A stretch of DNA of 64,000 nt from a candidate division LCP-89 bacterium B3_LCP (GCA_005223185.1 NJBN01000002.1:1-64000), one strand, 5' to 3'; shown: positions 8,651 to 18,251, numbered from the stretch's first letter. The notes: generated by a model from the letters alone, not told the origin. Made by a program: numbers and translations.

Positions 8651-8679
8651 TTGCATTTTAGAAAGCTATTAATTATATT
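8651..8679 (+). promoter_or_regulatory. Promoter of the TPR protein gene
   Basis: TTGCAT, 17 bases, TATATT. The predicted start near 8686 leaves only about 15 bases before the ATG, enough for the AAAGGAA ribosome site. Confidence 0.6.
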
Positions 8680-8700
8680 TTTCTACCAAAGGAAATAATT

Positions 8701-9750
8701 ATGAGAAATTCACTGATCATTTTCCACCTGGTTTGTTTCTGTACGGTGGGGTTTTGCAGAACCATTGTATTCGAAGACAGTTCAAATCGAGCCTCTGTAC
8801 AGGAAATATTGGAGAAGACATTCCTGCTGGAATATGAAGAGGCGCTTGATAGCGTCGACAAACTGCAAGAGAGACTGCCCGATCATACCATAGGTCCATT
8901 ATTACGTGCTGGTGTGTTGTACTGCCGCATGCTCGATTTAGAAGACCGGCTCGATATGGATCAATTCGTTCGGGAGTATGAGAAAGCGTGGGAATTATCC
9001 GAAGTGTTGAAAAAATCAGGGGAAGAAGCCGAAGCCAACCTCTACCAGGGAGTTTTATTAGGCTACAGGGCTCTGTTAGAACAGAGGCGGGGGCGATGGT
9101 GGCCTGCAGTGAAGATAGGGATTAAGTCGGTAGGGCGTATGAAGGCCTGCTTGAAGGCTGATTCCACTTTTTCTGACGCTTTGCTGGGGGTGGGAACGTA
9201 TAAATACTGGAGCAGCAAGGCCACCGATTTCATCAACTGGCTGCCCATCATTCCGGATCAGAAAGAAAAGGGCATTGAGTTGATGCGGCGCGCTATGAAT
9301 GAGGGTCTATTCGCTCGTGAAATTGCACGCAGTACGTTAGTCTGGACTTTGATCGACGCGGGACAACCTCATGAGGCTGTGGAACTATCACTGGAAGGTT
9401 TGCGGCTGTACCCGGGAAGCCGGCATTTTCTATGGCCTCTGGCGGATGGATATTTTCTATTGAAACAATTTAATAAAGCGGTTGCTACGTATCAGCAGCT
9501 CTATGATTCCATACAGCCACTGAAACGCAATAATCATTATAACGAATTGATCGTCTGCAAACAGATGGCACGGATTTATTATCGATTAAGCCAGCCTGAG
9601 GAAGTCCTGAAATGGACCGAACGCGGGCTTTCATATCCTTTGGATGATGATGTAAAAAAACGGAAGAAACAGAGTCTGGGAAAGCTTCAGGAGTTGCGAG
9701 ATAAAGCGATGAAAACAATCGAAAAAAGAAGCGCCGGACCCGATAATTAA
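8701..9750 (+). CDS. Exported TPR-like protein of unknown function
   Basis: 349 residues with a short signal peptide (MRNSLIIFHLVCFCTVGFC) and an otherwise helical protein. Regularly spaced motifs such as G..L..GV.YC, ALLGVGTYKYW, ALADGYFLLKQF.KA...Y and MARIYYRLSQPEE.LKW suggest tetratricopeptide-type repeats over residues about 45-330. No catalytic motif was seen. It is preceded by its own promoter and followed 15 bases later by the CCA-adding enzyme, so the two may share a transcript, although no functional link is obvious. A periplasmic scaffold or assembly role is inference only. Confidence 0.7.
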   Translation: MRNSLIIFHLVCFCTVGFCRTIVFEDSSNRASVQEILEKTFLLEYEEALDSVDKLQERLPDHTIGPLLRAGVLYCRMLDLEDRLDMDQFVREYEKAWELSEVLKKSGEEAEANLYQGVLLGYRALLEQRRGRWWPAVKIGIKSVGRMKACLKADSTFSDALLGVGTYKYWSSKATDFINWLPIIPDQKEKGIELMRRAMNEGLFAREIARSTLVWTLIDAGQPHEAVELSLEGLRLYPGSRHFLWPLADGYFLLKQFNKAVATYQQLYDSIQPLKRNNHYNELIVCKQMARIYYRLSQPEEVLKWTERGLSYPLDDDVKKRKKQSLGKLQELRDKAMKTIEKRSAGPDN

Positions 9751-9765
9751 GCAGATTACAGAGAA

Positions 9766-11175
9766 TTGAAGGCAGGTAAAATATTACAACAATCCGCGCT
9801 GCGCACCATAGTTCAGGAGGCACGACAAAGGGGTGTGCAATTATACTTGGTCGGCGGCGTTATGCGATCAAGGCTCTTATGTCCGGAGGAGGACGCCCAA
9901 GACATAGACCTGATGCTGATCGGCGACTTGCAGTCTTTCGCGGAAAATGTGGCTGATGTTTTTAAGAGCCGCGTTGTCAGTATCAACCGGCAATTCGATA
10001 CGGTTATGATTCCTTCACGGAAAGTCAATTTCGAATTGTCCGGGCCGCGTATAGCCAGATATATTGACGATGAATCTCTATCTTTACCCTCCGATCCGTT
10101 AGAACGGGATTTGCTGCTACGGGATTTCACTATCAACGCTTTGGCGCTGCCGTTATCGCCCCAAAAAGGCGATGTTGTCGATCCCGCTGGCGGCAGAAAA
10201 GACATCGCTGACCGGGTGATCAGAACACCTATAGAGGCAGATATTACTATTCAAGAAGATCCATTGAGATTGATGAGAGCAGCGCGATTTGCGGCACAAC
10301 TGGATTTCTCCGTTGCGCCTCCATTATTAAAAGCGATGCATAGAAACCGGAAATTGTTGGCTAAGGTGAGCATCGAAAGAATAACTGCTGAGCTGTTAAA
10401 GATAATATCCACTCCCAAGCCTTCAATCGGTTTGAAATTATTATACGTGACTGGAATTCTGGATACATTTTCCCCGGAACTGTCCGAACTGGCAAATCTA
10501 AACCAGGACAAGCGTCATCATCACAAGAACATCTTTGAACATACGCTTAAAGTATTAGACAATGTCGCTGAAAATGGAGGTTCTCTGCATACACGGTTGG
10601 CAGCACTACTGCATGATATTGGAAAACCTGTCACGAGGCGGTATGATAAGGTGCAGGGATGGACCTTTCACGGTCATGAGGTCATCGGTGAGAGGATGGT
10701 CAGGCGTTTAGGGAAAAGCTGGAAAATGCCGTCATCGCTGATGAATACAACCTCCAAACTGGTGCGTTTGCACATGCGCCCGATCAACCTGACAGATGAA
10801 GGCGTAACTGATAGTGCAGTTCGCCGTCTGGGCTTTCAAGTCGGGGAACATATAGACGATCTGATTACCCTGTGCAGAGCCGACGTTACCTCATCTGATC
10901 CTCGCCGGGTGAAGCGATATTTGGCCAATTTTGAGAGAGTTGTGGCACACTTGAAAAAAGTCGAAGAGAAGGACGAAATCAGGGCATTTCAATCACCGGT
11001 GCGAGGGGAAGTGATAATGGCAGAAGCCGGTCTGGAACCGGGTCCTGAAGTAGGGAAATTGAAGAAGATGATTGAAGAAGCCATCTTAGACGGCAAAATC
11101 CCCAATGACTATGACGCGGCGCTGGAGTACTTGAGAGATCAAATAGGTACGGGTGAAAAGAGTAAGAGAAGCTAA
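9766..11175 (+). CDS. cca: CCA tRNA nucleotidyltransferase / poly(A) polymerase family, with HD domain
   Basis: Adds or repairs the 3' CCA of tRNA (or polyadenylates RNA) in the cytoplasm. The class II nucleotidyltransferase head has the VGG.(V)R motif and the DIDLML catalytic acids near residues 45-50, followed by the conserved RDFTINALAL and the ...DPLRLMRAARFAAQL helix. An HD domain follows (HHHKNIFEHTL and LLHDIGKP). The length of 469 residues fits the bacterial CCA/PAP group with HD domain. The start is a TTG at 9766 and no better ATG is available upstream of the conserved GG motif. The tRNA-Thr in this window has no encoded CCA, so the genome needs such an enzyme. Confidence 0.88.
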   Translation: MKAGKILQQSALRTIVQEARQRGVQLYLVGGVMRSRLLCPEEDAQDIDLMLIGDLQSFAENVADVFKSRVVSINRQFDTVMIPSRKVNFELSGPRIARYIDDESLSLPSDPLERDLLLRDFTINALALPLSPQKGDVVDPAGGRKDIADRVIRTPIEADITIQEDPLRLMRAARFAAQLDFSVAPPLLKAMHRNRKLLAKVSIERITAELLKIISTPKPSIGLKLLYVTGILDTFSPELSELANLNQDKRHHHKNIFEHTLKVLDNVAENGGSLHTRLAALLHDIGKPVTRRYDKVQGWTFHGHEVIGERMVRRLGKSWKMPSSLMNTTSKLVRLHMRPINLTDEGVTDSAVRRLGFQVGEHIDDLITLCRADVTSSDPRRVKRYLANFERVVAHLKKVEEKDEIRAFQSPVRGEVIMAEAGLEPGPEVGKLKKMIEEAILDGKIPNDYDAALEYLRDQIGTGEKSKRS

Positions 11176-11217
11176 AGTGAAGTGAATATAAATTCGTCGG
11201 TAAAAGGAGATCTTCAA

Positions 11218-11955
11218 ATGAATGAAAGTAACGATACACCAGAAGTAACTATCACGCAGGAAGAGAAACCCCATCTATCACCGCTTCAACGCCTGATCGG
11301 TGTTTTCAGCGCACCGAAGCAGACGCTGGAAGACATCGCCATTCGTCCATCATGGGTACTGCCTTTTATCCTGACAATTGTTATTACTATAGGGGCAACA
11401 CACGTTCTGCGTGAAGCCATAGTCGCCGATTTCAAGACGAGTCCCGCGTACGACAAGCTGATGGAGAACGACCAGCTCACTGTAGAGCAGGTGGAACGGG
11501 CACGCGACATGCAGATTACGGGAATGAGGAATTTCGCGGCAATTGGTGGGGGAATAGCTACCGTTCTGGCGATATTTGTGGTTGCGGCTATACTGCTTTT
11601 TGTCGGTAATGTCGTATTAGGAGGTACCGGCTACTTCAAGCAGACGCTGGCGATATTCTGCTGGAGCGGTCTTATCGGCACTTTAGGTTATATCCTCCAG
11701 GTCCCAATTTCACTGCAGAAGCTGAGCATGAAGGTGTATTTCAGTCCGGCAGCGTTTATGTCAGCAGAAATGGAGGAAACGGCTCTATTTAAGATCGCCG
11801 CTGCACTGGACGTCTTCGTGATATGGCGCATTATAGTGTTGGCAATGGGTTTCGCTGCTATCTATAAGTTCAGCATGAACAAGTCACTTGCTGCGCTGGG
11901 TGGTCTCTACGCGCTGTTCGTCCTCATCGTAGTTGTTTCCGGGGGATTGTTTTAA
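11218..11955 (+). CDS. Yip1-family integral membrane protein
   Basis: About 245 residues. The ATG at 11218 is chosen because AAAGGAGATC lies at the right distance; the frame is open further upstream from a GTG at 11182 with no ribosome site. After a short polar N-terminus comes LQRLIGVFSAPKQTLEDIAIRPSWVLPFIL, typical of bacterial Yip1-domain proteins, and then five hydrophobic segments. It precedes the tolC-macAB-like operon, separated by about 120 bases that include a possible sigma-54 promoter. The function of bacterial Yip1 proteins is not established. Confidence 0.75.
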   Translation: MNESNDTPEVTITQEEKPHLSPLQRLIGVFSAPKQTLEDIAIRPSWVLPFILTIVITIGATHVLREAIVADFKTSPAYDKLMENDQLTVEQVERARDMQITGMRNFAAIGGGIATVLAIFVVAAILLFVGNVVLGGTGYFKQTLAIFCWSGLIGTLGYILQVPISLQKLSMKVYFSPAAFMSAEMEETALFKIAAALDVFVIWRIIVLAMGFAAIYKFSMNKSLAALGGLYALFVLIVVVSGGLF

Positions 11956-11964
11956 GCCGGTGCG

Positions 11965-11980
11965 TGGCATATCCTTTGCT
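11965..11980 (+). promoter_or_regulatory. Candidate sigma-54 (RpoN) promoter upstream of the tolC-like operon
   Basis: TGGCAT, five bases, TTGC then T, matching the -24/-12 layout of sigma-54 promoters. It lies about 97 bases upstream of the ATG at 12077, in a gap with no obvious TTGACA/TATATT promoter. No enhancer site was identified. Confidence 0.45.
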
Positions 11981-12076
11981 TTAATTGCGCACCAGATGAT
12001 CTGTCACGCACAGATGGGATGATTTTCCAACCTAAAGAGTAGCAATACGATACAAAAACGATTTCTGGAGAAGGAA

Positions 12077-13540
12077 ATGAGTATAAAACAGGTTATTAAC
12101 GCTTTTACAATCACGGTACTACTGGTTTCAATATCAGTCGGCGGGGAACGCGAAAATTTGGAGACGCCGCTTATAAACTCAGCCGAACTTCTGACTCCAG
12201 ACGATCTATTCGAGATGGCTCTGAAGTATAACCCCGATCATCAGATATTTATTCAGAATGCTTCTCTGTCAGGTGCGAATTTGAGAAGCGCCTGGGGAAC
12301 GCTAATGCCTTCTTTAGACGTAAATTTCCAGCTCAGCCGATCCGAATATTATAACCCCTCTTACGTCGAAGCGAATGGATCGGTGGCGGCTTACCCGATA
12401 ACTGAGCAGGGTTACGCTATGACCATCGATACGCTGGCAAACGGGCATATAGTAGTCGGATTCGATCCCAATTCACCGACTGCGATAACCTATGGCGTTC
12501 CGCAAGGCAAATCATCAGCTTCATATGGGTGGGCAAACCTGAGGGAGACAATAAACTTAGGCGGTCAGCAGTATTATACTATCAAGAACGCCGGACTTCA
12601 AAATGATATGAACGAACTCCAGGTGGCTGCATCCAAGCAGGGTCTGCAGTACAGTGTCAAACAGAACTATTACACCGTGTTGGCACAGAAGAAACTGTTC
12701 GATCTAACCCTGAAAGTCCTGCAGCAGAAACAGGAACAACTCCATTTAGCACAAGCTCGATATGAAGTCGGATCTGTCACAGAATTGGACGTCCTGCAAG
12801 CGGAAATAGACGTGGGGAATCAGGAGAATGCCGTTATCGAAGCGGAAAACAGCCTGAAGTTAGCGCGTGAAGAATTGAATCGAGTTCTGGGTATCGACCT
12901 GAATTCGGAATATTCGTTGGCAGAGGAATTCAGCATATTCAACCCTGACTTCGATCTGGTAACCCTCAGTGCACAAGCCGTTACCGCCCGACCTGATTTT
13001 TTAGTTTATCAGAAACAGGAGATTTACAGTAACAACAGTGTCAAAATCAACCGTGGCGAATTCCTCCCTGATTTGAGCGCCTCATTTTCGCACACAAGGT
13101 CGCAGAATTCCGGCAAGGACATGGATTTTACCTTGAATCCCCGCAATAAGAACACCTCACTTTCGTTGACATTATCATGGAATTTGTTTTCCGGTTTTGC
13201 GGATGAGGCTAATTACCAGGGCAGTAGAGTGGCTCTACGTAATGCTCAATTTGACCGCAAGAAGCAGGAACAACTGATCGATCAGGAAGTACGCCAGGCG
13301 TATTATAATCTAGTCCAAACTTATGAACAATCGCGTGTCACTGAGAAGAATCGGGAATTAGCTTCACGGCAACTGGCATTAGAACGGGAACGATACCGTT
13401 TGGGTGCTTCGTCTCAGTTGAACCTGCGCATTGCACAGATTACCTTTGAACAGGCTGAGGTGGACTACATTTCGAGTATTTTTAATTTCTGGTCCAATTT
13501 AGCAGCTTTAGAACGTGCAGTGGGAAGTAAACTCAATTGA
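12077..13540 (+). CDS. TolC-family outer-membrane efflux/secretion channel
   Basis: 487 residues with a signal peptide (residues 1-24 or so) and two halves of long coiled coil, each with the family's pattern (ALKYNPDHQIF...GANLRSAWGTLMPSLD, and LAQARYEVGSVTELDVLQAEIDV / LALERERYRLGASSQLNLRIAQITFEQAEVDY in outline). This is the trimeric outer-membrane channel of the export system encoded with the next three genes. RBS GGAGAAGGAA. The 46-base gap to the adaptor gene suggests one operon. The substrate is unknown. Confidence 0.88.
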   Translation: MSIKQVINAFTITVLLVSISVGGERENLETPLINSAELLTPDDLFEMALKYNPDHQIFIQNASLSGANLRSAWGTLMPSLDVNFQLSRSEYYNPSYVEANGSVAAYPITEQGYAMTIDTLANGHIVVGFDPNSPTAITYGVPQGKSSASYGWANLRETINLGGQQYYTIKNAGLQNDMNELQVAASKQGLQYSVKQNYYTVLAQKKLFDLTLKVLQQKQEQLHLAQARYEVGSVTELDVLQAEIDVGNQENAVIEAENSLKLAREELNRVLGIDLNSEYSLAEEFSIFNPDFDLVTLSAQAVTARPDFLVYQKQEIYSNNSVKINRGEFLPDLSASFSHTRSQNSGKDMDFTLNPRNKNTSLSLTLSWNLFSGFADEANYQGSRVALRNAQFDRKKQEQLIDQEVRQAYYNLVQTYEQSRVTEKNRELASRQLALERERYRLGASSQLNLRIAQITFEQAEVDYISSIFNFWSNLAALERAVGSKLN

Positions 13541-13586
13541 GAAACATTTAAGAAGATAAAAATTAAGCTTAATCAGAGAGTATTAA

Positions 13587-14873
13587 ATGGCTAATAAGAA
13601 AAAAAGGCGCTGGTTGAAGATCCTCATTATTGTCGGTGTGATCTGTATAATCGGCGTATTTGTCGCTGTGAATATGTCTAAGAATAGGGACCGGTCAACA
13701 GAAGTGATGGTTAAGAAAACCAAGCGCGGCAGGTTGGTGGAGACCATCCCGGGAACGGGGCGAGTACAGCCTGAGGTTCAGGTGAATATCTCGGCTAACG
13801 TTTCCGGCAAAATAACCGGTCTTTTTGTAGAAGAAGGCGAATTCGCGCATAAGGGCGATCTGCTGATAACGCTGGATAAGGAACGCTACAGCGCCGTGGT
13901 GGAACAAGCGGAATCAGGATTGAAGTCCGCACAGGCAGCTCTGAAAAAGTCCCGCAGTGAACTGAAGAGGACGAGCCAGCTCTTCAAACAGGGAGGGGCG
14001 TCAGAGGCTGATCGTGAATCAGCGGAAGCTGATTTACAATACAGAAACGCTGAAGTGGAAAGTAGCAAAGCTTACTTGAAACAGGCGAATGACGATTATA
14101 ATAAGACGTCCATTTATTCACCTATGGATGGGATCGTCTCCATAATTTACAAAGAGTTAGGTGAAATGGCTTTGGGCGCTCAGTATCAACAGGACATCAT
14201 ATTGATCGTCGCTGACTTGAGCAAAATGGAAGTGGAAGTTGAGGTTGATGAGAGCGACATAATCAACGTGAGTCTCTCAGATACGGCAAAAGTTGATATA
14301 GACGCTTATCCCGATACAACCTTCCGAGGTGTTGTGCGAGAGATTGCTCATACAGCCACCACCCGCGGATTGGGCACGTCTGAAGAGATGACCAACTTTG
14401 AAGTCAACATAACGCTTTTAGATGTTCCCGCAAGCCTGCGTCCGGGGATGTCAGCAACAGCGGACATTATCACGGAAGTGCGTGAAGACGCACTTTACCT
14501 TCCTATTCAGTGCGTGGTATTGAAGTACCCCTTAAAGGAAGAGAAGTCTGGTGAAGAGGAAGCTGAAGAGTCTCAAGCGACGGAGAATACTACTTCCGAA
14601 GATGAGATGGACGAGGACGAAACAGAAAAAGAGATGATCGAAGTTGTATTCCGCGTGGAAGAGGGGACGGCGAAGCAGGTAGCAGTCGCAACGGGCATTT
14701 CCAGCGATACGGATATTGAAATTATCTCTGGTTTGGAAGAGGGTGATAAGATCGTAAGTGGTCCTTTCAGAACTCTGAGCCAACGTTTGGAAGATGGTGA
14801 CAGCGTCAAAGAGAAAAAGCGATCTGATAGAAAGAGAGATAGTAACAGCGAAGATACCTCCGATGATGAATAG
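13587..14873 (+). CDS. MacA/HlyD-type periplasmic adaptor
   Basis: 428 residues. An N-terminal membrane anchor (about 10-30) is followed by a biotinyl-lipoyl half ([22 protein letters not shown]), an alpha hairpin of about 90 residues and the second lipoyl half ([10 protein letters not shown]). A beta-barrel region ends with the [10 protein letters not shown] motif. Between the barrel and the membrane-proximal domain lies a very acidic insert (residues about 313-350, rich in E, S and T), and the C-terminus is a charged S/D/E tail. It links the inner-membrane ABC unit to the TolC-like channel. Its stop overlaps the start of the ATPase gene by about 11 bases, so translation is probably coupled. 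Confidence 0.88.
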   Translation: MANKKKRRWLKILIIVGVICIIGVFVAVNMSKNRDRSTEVMVKKTKRGRLVETIPGTGRVQPEVQVNISANVSGKITGLFVEEGEFAHKGDLLITLDKERYSAVVEQAESGLKSAQAALKKSRSELKRTSQLFKQGGASEADRESAEADLQYRNAEVESSKAYLKQANDDYNKTSIYSPMDGIVSIIYKELGEMALGAQYQQDIILIVADLSKMEVEVEVDESDIINVSLSDTAKVDIDAYPDTTFRGVVREIAHTATTRGLGTSEEMTNFEVNITLLDVPASLRPGMSATADIITEVREDALYLPIQCVVLKYPLKEEKSGEEEAEESQATENTTSEDEMDEDETEKEMIEVVFRVEEGTAKQVAVATGISSDTDIEIISGLEEGDKIVSGPFRTLSQRLEDGDSVKEKKRSDRKRDSNSEDTSDDE

Positions 14874-15594
14874 TAATATAGAAACAAGTAAACCAGGTGA
14901 CGCCTCGTTAATTCACTTCAAGGACGTTGACAGGACTTATCAGGTGGGTCAGATAAAGGTACCTGCTTTACGCCAGATCAATATGGACATTGTCAGGGGT
15001 GAATACGTAGCTATCATGGGTCCTTCGGGATCAGGCAAGAGCACGTTGATGAACCTGATTGGCTGCCTTGATACCCTAACCTCGGGGGAATACTGGCTAA
15101 GCGGTGATGACGTATCGAAATTGACAGATAATGAACTGGCTCACATACGCAACCGGCGTGTGGGATTCGTATTTCAGACGTTTAACCTGCTGCCGCGTGC
15201 CAATGCATTTCGTAACGTTGAGCTGCCGCTGATATACGCCGGGATTACTCCGCGGAAGCGTAAGGACATGGCGCTGAAAGCGTTGGAATCTGTGGGTCTA
15301 TCTGACAGGATCAATCACAAACCAACCGAACTTTCCGGTGGACAACGACAGCGGGTTGCCATAGCCAGAGCTTTAGTGAACAACCCATCCATAATCTTAG
15401 CTGATGAACCTACCGGTAACTTAGACAGCGCCACCGGTGAAGAGATATTACAGTTGTTCACTGATCTGCACGCTGCTGGAAATACCATGATAGTGGTGAC
15501 TCATGAGGAATCGGTGGCAGCCCGAGCGGCGCGGGTGGTAAGATTGTTGGATGGCAGGATTGTGTCAGATACGTTGAACAGCCATTCTGATTGA
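14863..15594 (+). CDS. ABC transporter ATP-binding protein, MacB/LolD type
   Basis: Nucleotide-binding subunit with Walker [11 protein letters not shown]-loop VFQTFNLL, signature LSGGQRQR, Walker [13 protein letters not shown] and H-loop VTHE. FNLL and NLDS are typical of the MacB/LolD/FtsE class, which powers mechanotransmission rather than substrate passage. The frame extends upstream to 14794 inside the adaptor gene, but the ATGs at 14863/14866 give a product of normal length (about 243) and overlap the adaptor stop. The permease is encoded separately downstream, unlike fused E. coli MacB. Confidence 0.88.
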   Translation: MMNSNIETSKPGDASLIHFKDVDRTYQVGQIKVPALRQINMDIVRGEYVAIMGPSGSGKSTLMNLIGCLDTLTSGEYWLSGDDVSKLTDNELAHIRNRRVGFVFQTFNLLPRANAFRNVELPLIYAGITPRKRKDMALKALESVGLSDRINHKPTELSGGQRQRVAIARALVNNPSIILADEPTGNLDSATGEEILQLFTDLHAAGNTMIVVTHEESVAARAARVVRLLDGRIVSDTLNSHSD

Positions 15595-15632
15595 TATGTT
15601 CACGGAGCAGTACTATTCAGTTTTATGCGACA

Positions 15633-16856
15633 ATGAAAACCTTACTCTGGGATATAGTTGAAGCTGCCGGTATCGCTTTTGATGCTCTAAGGGCAAACAA
15701 GGTAAGGTCCGTACTGGCAACGTTGGGTATCGTCATCGGTGTGATGACGGTGGTCCTGATGGTTACGATCGTGGCTGGTTTGAACCAGTCATTTGAGCGT
15801 CAACTGCGCGTAATCGGATCGGGCACCGTTTATATCCAGCGCTATCCCTGGATTGTGAATGACGATTACTACATTTACAGAAATCGCCCCCGCCTGAAAC
15901 GCAAAGATTTCGAATTTGTTAAGGAATATTGTCAGAATGCCAGTGCGGTAGCTCCGAATGGGGAGACGATGCGATCTGTCGCTTATGGATCGGAGGTTCT
16001 AAAGCGTGTCTATATTTTGGGCACTAATGAAGATTACATTGAGACCTCAGATACCATGCCGGAGGTGGGCCGCTTCATTTCGGCAATCGATGCTTCAGCT
16101 AACCGGGATGTGGCTGTTATTGGAAAAACAGTGGCTGACAAGCTCTTGGAGAAACGTAATCCCATCGGACAACGAATTCGCATAGGACCGCACGGGTACA
16201 AAGTTATCGGGGTGTTGGAAGAGCAAGGCACTGTTTTCGGTTTCAGTCTGGATAATCAAATAATAATTCCATTGGGATCGATGCTGAAGCACTTCGGGCG
16301 GCGAAGGGATATCTCCATCGTCGTAAAAGCCAAAGACCCTGCTGCAATTGACGAACTCAAGAATGAATTGATCGGTATAATGCGGAGATCCCGTGGACTA
16401 ACGCCTGGTGAAAAGGACGACTTTTCCATCAACGAGCAGGGGCAGTTGATGGATCTATACACTCAACTTACTTCGGGTATTTATGGGGCGGGTATAATCA
16501 TCGGGGGGATCTCATTGTTAGTCGGCGGAATTGGTATTATGAACATCATGCTGGTTTCCGTAACTGAGAGGACGCATGAGATCGGAATTCGTAAGGCGTT
16601 GGGAGCCCGGAGAGGTCAGATTTTACGGCAATTTCTGATCGAATCAGCGCTGATATGTTCTGTTGGAGGGATTATCGGCATTGGGTTAGCCTGGGCTGGA
16701 GGACGCCTCATCGAACAATGGCTTCCCGTATCCATGCCTCTCTCGGTGATAATCGGCGGTACGCTTTTCGCCGCTTTCATCGGAATCTTCTTCGGTCTTT
16801 TCCCCGCTGCAAAAGCCGCGAAATTGGATCCAATCATAGCCCTCCATAGAGAATAA
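15633..16856 (+). CDS. ABC transporter permease, MacB/FtsX type
   Basis: About 407 residues. One N-terminal membrane helix (VRSVLATLGIVIGVMTVV) precedes a periplasmic MacB_PCD-type domain of about 230 residues, and three C-terminal helices form the FtsX core with the signature GIMNIMLVSVTERTHEIGIRKALGA. It partners the ATPase just upstream. The start is uncertain: a TTG at 15591 overlapping the ATPase stop and the ATG at 15633 are both in frame, and neither has a strong ribosome site. The gene closes the four-gene export operon (channel, adaptor, ATPase, permease). The substrate is unknown; peptide, lipid or lipoprotein export are all possible. Confidence 0.87.
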   Translation: MKTLLWDIVEAAGIAFDALRANKVRSVLATLGIVIGVMTVVLMVTIVAGLNQSFERQLRVIGSGTVYIQRYPWIVNDDYYIYRNRPRLKRKDFEFVKEYCQNASAVAPNGETMRSVAYGSEVLKRVYILGTNEDYIETSDTMPEVGRFISAIDASANRDVAVIGKTVADKLLEKRNPIGQRIRIGPHGYKVIGVLEEQGTVFGFSLDNQIIIPLGSMLKHFGRRRDISIVVKAKDPAAIDELKNELIGIMRRSRGLTPGEKDDFSINEQGQLMDLYTQLTSGIYGAGIIIGGISLLVGGIGIMNIMLVSVTERTHEIGIRKALGARRGQILRQFLIESALICSVGGIIGIGLAWAGGRLIEQWLPVSMPLSVIIGGTLFAAFIGIFFGLFPAAKAAKLDPIIALHRE

Positions 16857-16967
16857 CCTTCTTAAAATCCTCCCAAAGAGTTGACCCAGCTCACTGAATA
16901 TGGGATTCCTTATGATTACCTTCCCTCCTGAAACCTGATTGCTCATTCTAAATAACATAAAAATATC

Positions 16968-16996
16968 TTGACTAAATCTTACTTTATCCTTACTTT
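16968..16996 (+). promoter_or_regulatory. Possible promoter of the M23 peptidase gene
   Basis: TTGACT, 17 bases, TACTTT. The -35 is good but the -10 is weaker than in the other promoters of this window. Confidence 0.4.
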
Positions 16997-17048
16997 AAGT
17001 TGATATTTAGATAAGCTAGATCACGAAATAACAGGTGGAGAACGTTCG

Positions 17049-17960
17049 ATGCTGACGCGTCGATTTAAACTGATATACCTCTCCGGAGGCACTTCAAAAA
17101 AATGCGAATTCGACTTCAGTAAGAGGTTATTCCTACTCTCGTTTGTCGCTTTCACCACAGCTTTTTTCCTGCTCAGTGTGGTCGTTGGTGGGCTGCTTTT
17201 CAACAGGCACAGCGCCGGGCAGATAGCCTCGCTGGAATTTAAGAATTCCGCTCTGGATGCGAAACTCAACCAGGCGGACGACCGCTTTGAGGAATTGCAG
17301 GGGAAAGTCGAACTGTTAGCCCAGAACGGCAATGATTTAAGGTTATATACCAACCTGCCCGTTCTTGATCCTGAAATTCAGCAGATGGGAATCGGCGGGT
17401 CGTTACCTTATCATGAATCAATCAACACTGGCGCTGAGGGACTTTTAGCGAAGATCGAACAGCTTGACAGGCAGATAAATTTGCAGGAGAATTCACTTCA
17501 GCAGGTTAGAGAAGAGATAGAAGAACAAGCAGAGTATTTACGGACTGTACCATCTATTAGACCTACCAACATCGGTGCTTTCAGTTCACTGTATGGACGG
17601 CGGCGTGATCCTTTTACCGGTCAGTGGGAGCCTCACATGGGGGTAGATATTTGTGCACCTACCGGCACACCGGTTTACTGCACTGCTGACGGCACTGTCC
17701 TTCACACCAGCAGACAGCCTGGTTTTGGTAAGGTGCTGGTGGTGGATCACGGGAATGGATACCGTACCCTGTATGCTCACCTTCACCGCTTCCGCTCCGT
17801 CAAAGGACAGAAGGTGGAACGGGGAGAGCTGATCGCCGAATTGGGCAATACCGGAAGATCTACCGGACCGCATCTGCATTATGAAGTGCTCAAGGACAAA
17901 CGTTATCAGAATCCTTTAGATTACATGTTCGATGGTTACGCTATGGCGCGTTTACCTTGA
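17049..17960 (+). CDS. Membrane-anchored M23-family metallopeptidase
   Basis: 303 residues. One membrane helix (about 27-50) precedes a periplasmic coiled coil (60-165) and a LytM/lysostaphin-type domain (170-290). The zinc and catalytic residues are present: HMGVD (His196, Asp200), YAHLH (His244) and GPHLHYE (His275, His277), so it should be an active peptidoglycan endopeptidase rather than an EnvC/NlpD-like degenerate activator. Good RBS (GGTGGAGAAC). It stands alone between the export operon and thiC and is closed by a strong terminator. Confidence 0.88.
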   Translation: MLTRRFKLIYLSGGTSKKCEFDFSKRLFLLSFVAFTTAFFLLSVVVGGLLFNRHSAGQIASLEFKNSALDAKLNQADDRFEELQGKVELLAQNGNDLRLYTNLPVLDPEIQQMGIGGSLPYHESINTGAEGLLAKIEQLDRQINLQENSLQQVREEIEEQAEYLRTVPSIRPTNIGAFSSLYGRRRDPFTGQWEPHMGVDICAPTGTPVYCTADGTVLHTSRQPGFGKVLVVDHGNGYRTLYAHLHRFRSVKGQKVERGELIAELGNTGRSTGPHLHYEVLKDKRYQNPLDYMFDGYAMARLP

Positions 17961-17982
17961 TAGACAGATAGATTTGTAACTC

Positions 17983-18009
17983 AAAACGCCGATTTTATCG
18001 GCGTTTTTT
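17983..18009 (+). terminator. Rho-independent terminator
   Basis: AACGCCGAT pairs with ATCGGCGTT and is followed by TTTT, right after the M23 gene. Confidence 0.85.
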
Positions 18010-18033
18010 GTTTTTATATCCCACTTGATCTAC

Positions 18034-18086
18034 GCACGAATGAATTCGTACGCCCAAATCTTAGGCAAAGTCGCTGAAGCGACTGA
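18034..18086. repeat. Dispersed intergenic repeat, copy 1
   Basis: Begins ACGAATGAATTCGTACGCCC and ends AAAGTCGCTGAAGCGACTGA. The second copy, with a few substitutions, is at 59543-59597, and the last part (AAGTCGTTGAAACGACT) also occurs near 62324. It contains two small palindromes. Confidence 0.65.
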
Positions 18087-18120
18087 GTGAATAGAGCTTA
18101 TTGAATTTATTCAATTGGAT

Positions 18121-18178
18121 CTACAAATTGAGCACCGGAACTTTCCCGAAGGGATCCCTATGGGATAGTCCGGTGCAT
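18121..18178. repeat. Dispersed hairpin repeat (GCACCGGA...TCCGGTGC)
   Basis: ATTGAGCACCGGAACTT leads into a nested palindrome (TCCCGAAGGGATCCCTATGGGA) and closes with AGTCCGGTGC. A shorter version without the inner palindrome is at about 62404-62440. Confidence 0.6.
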
Positions 18179-18222
18179 ATAAACGGAATTTTTCAGCCAT
18201 AAATTTCGACACTAAAAAGACC

Positions 18223-18251
18223 TTGCATCCGGCGCTATTTTTACGTATATT
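18223..18251 (+). promoter_or_regulatory. Promoter of thiC
   Basis: TTGCAT, 17 bases, TATATT. The predicted start near 18258 leaves a leader of only about 30 bases, too short for a riboswitch. Confidence 0.6.

Larger units (their letters stand above)
8369..8700. other. Divergent intergenic region
   Basis: Holds two divergent promoters, one for the C25 protease (8562-8590, minus) and one for the TPR protein (8651-8679, plus). The protease transcript would have a leader of nearly 190 bases, in which I see no recognisable riboswitch or small ORF. Confidence 0.5.
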
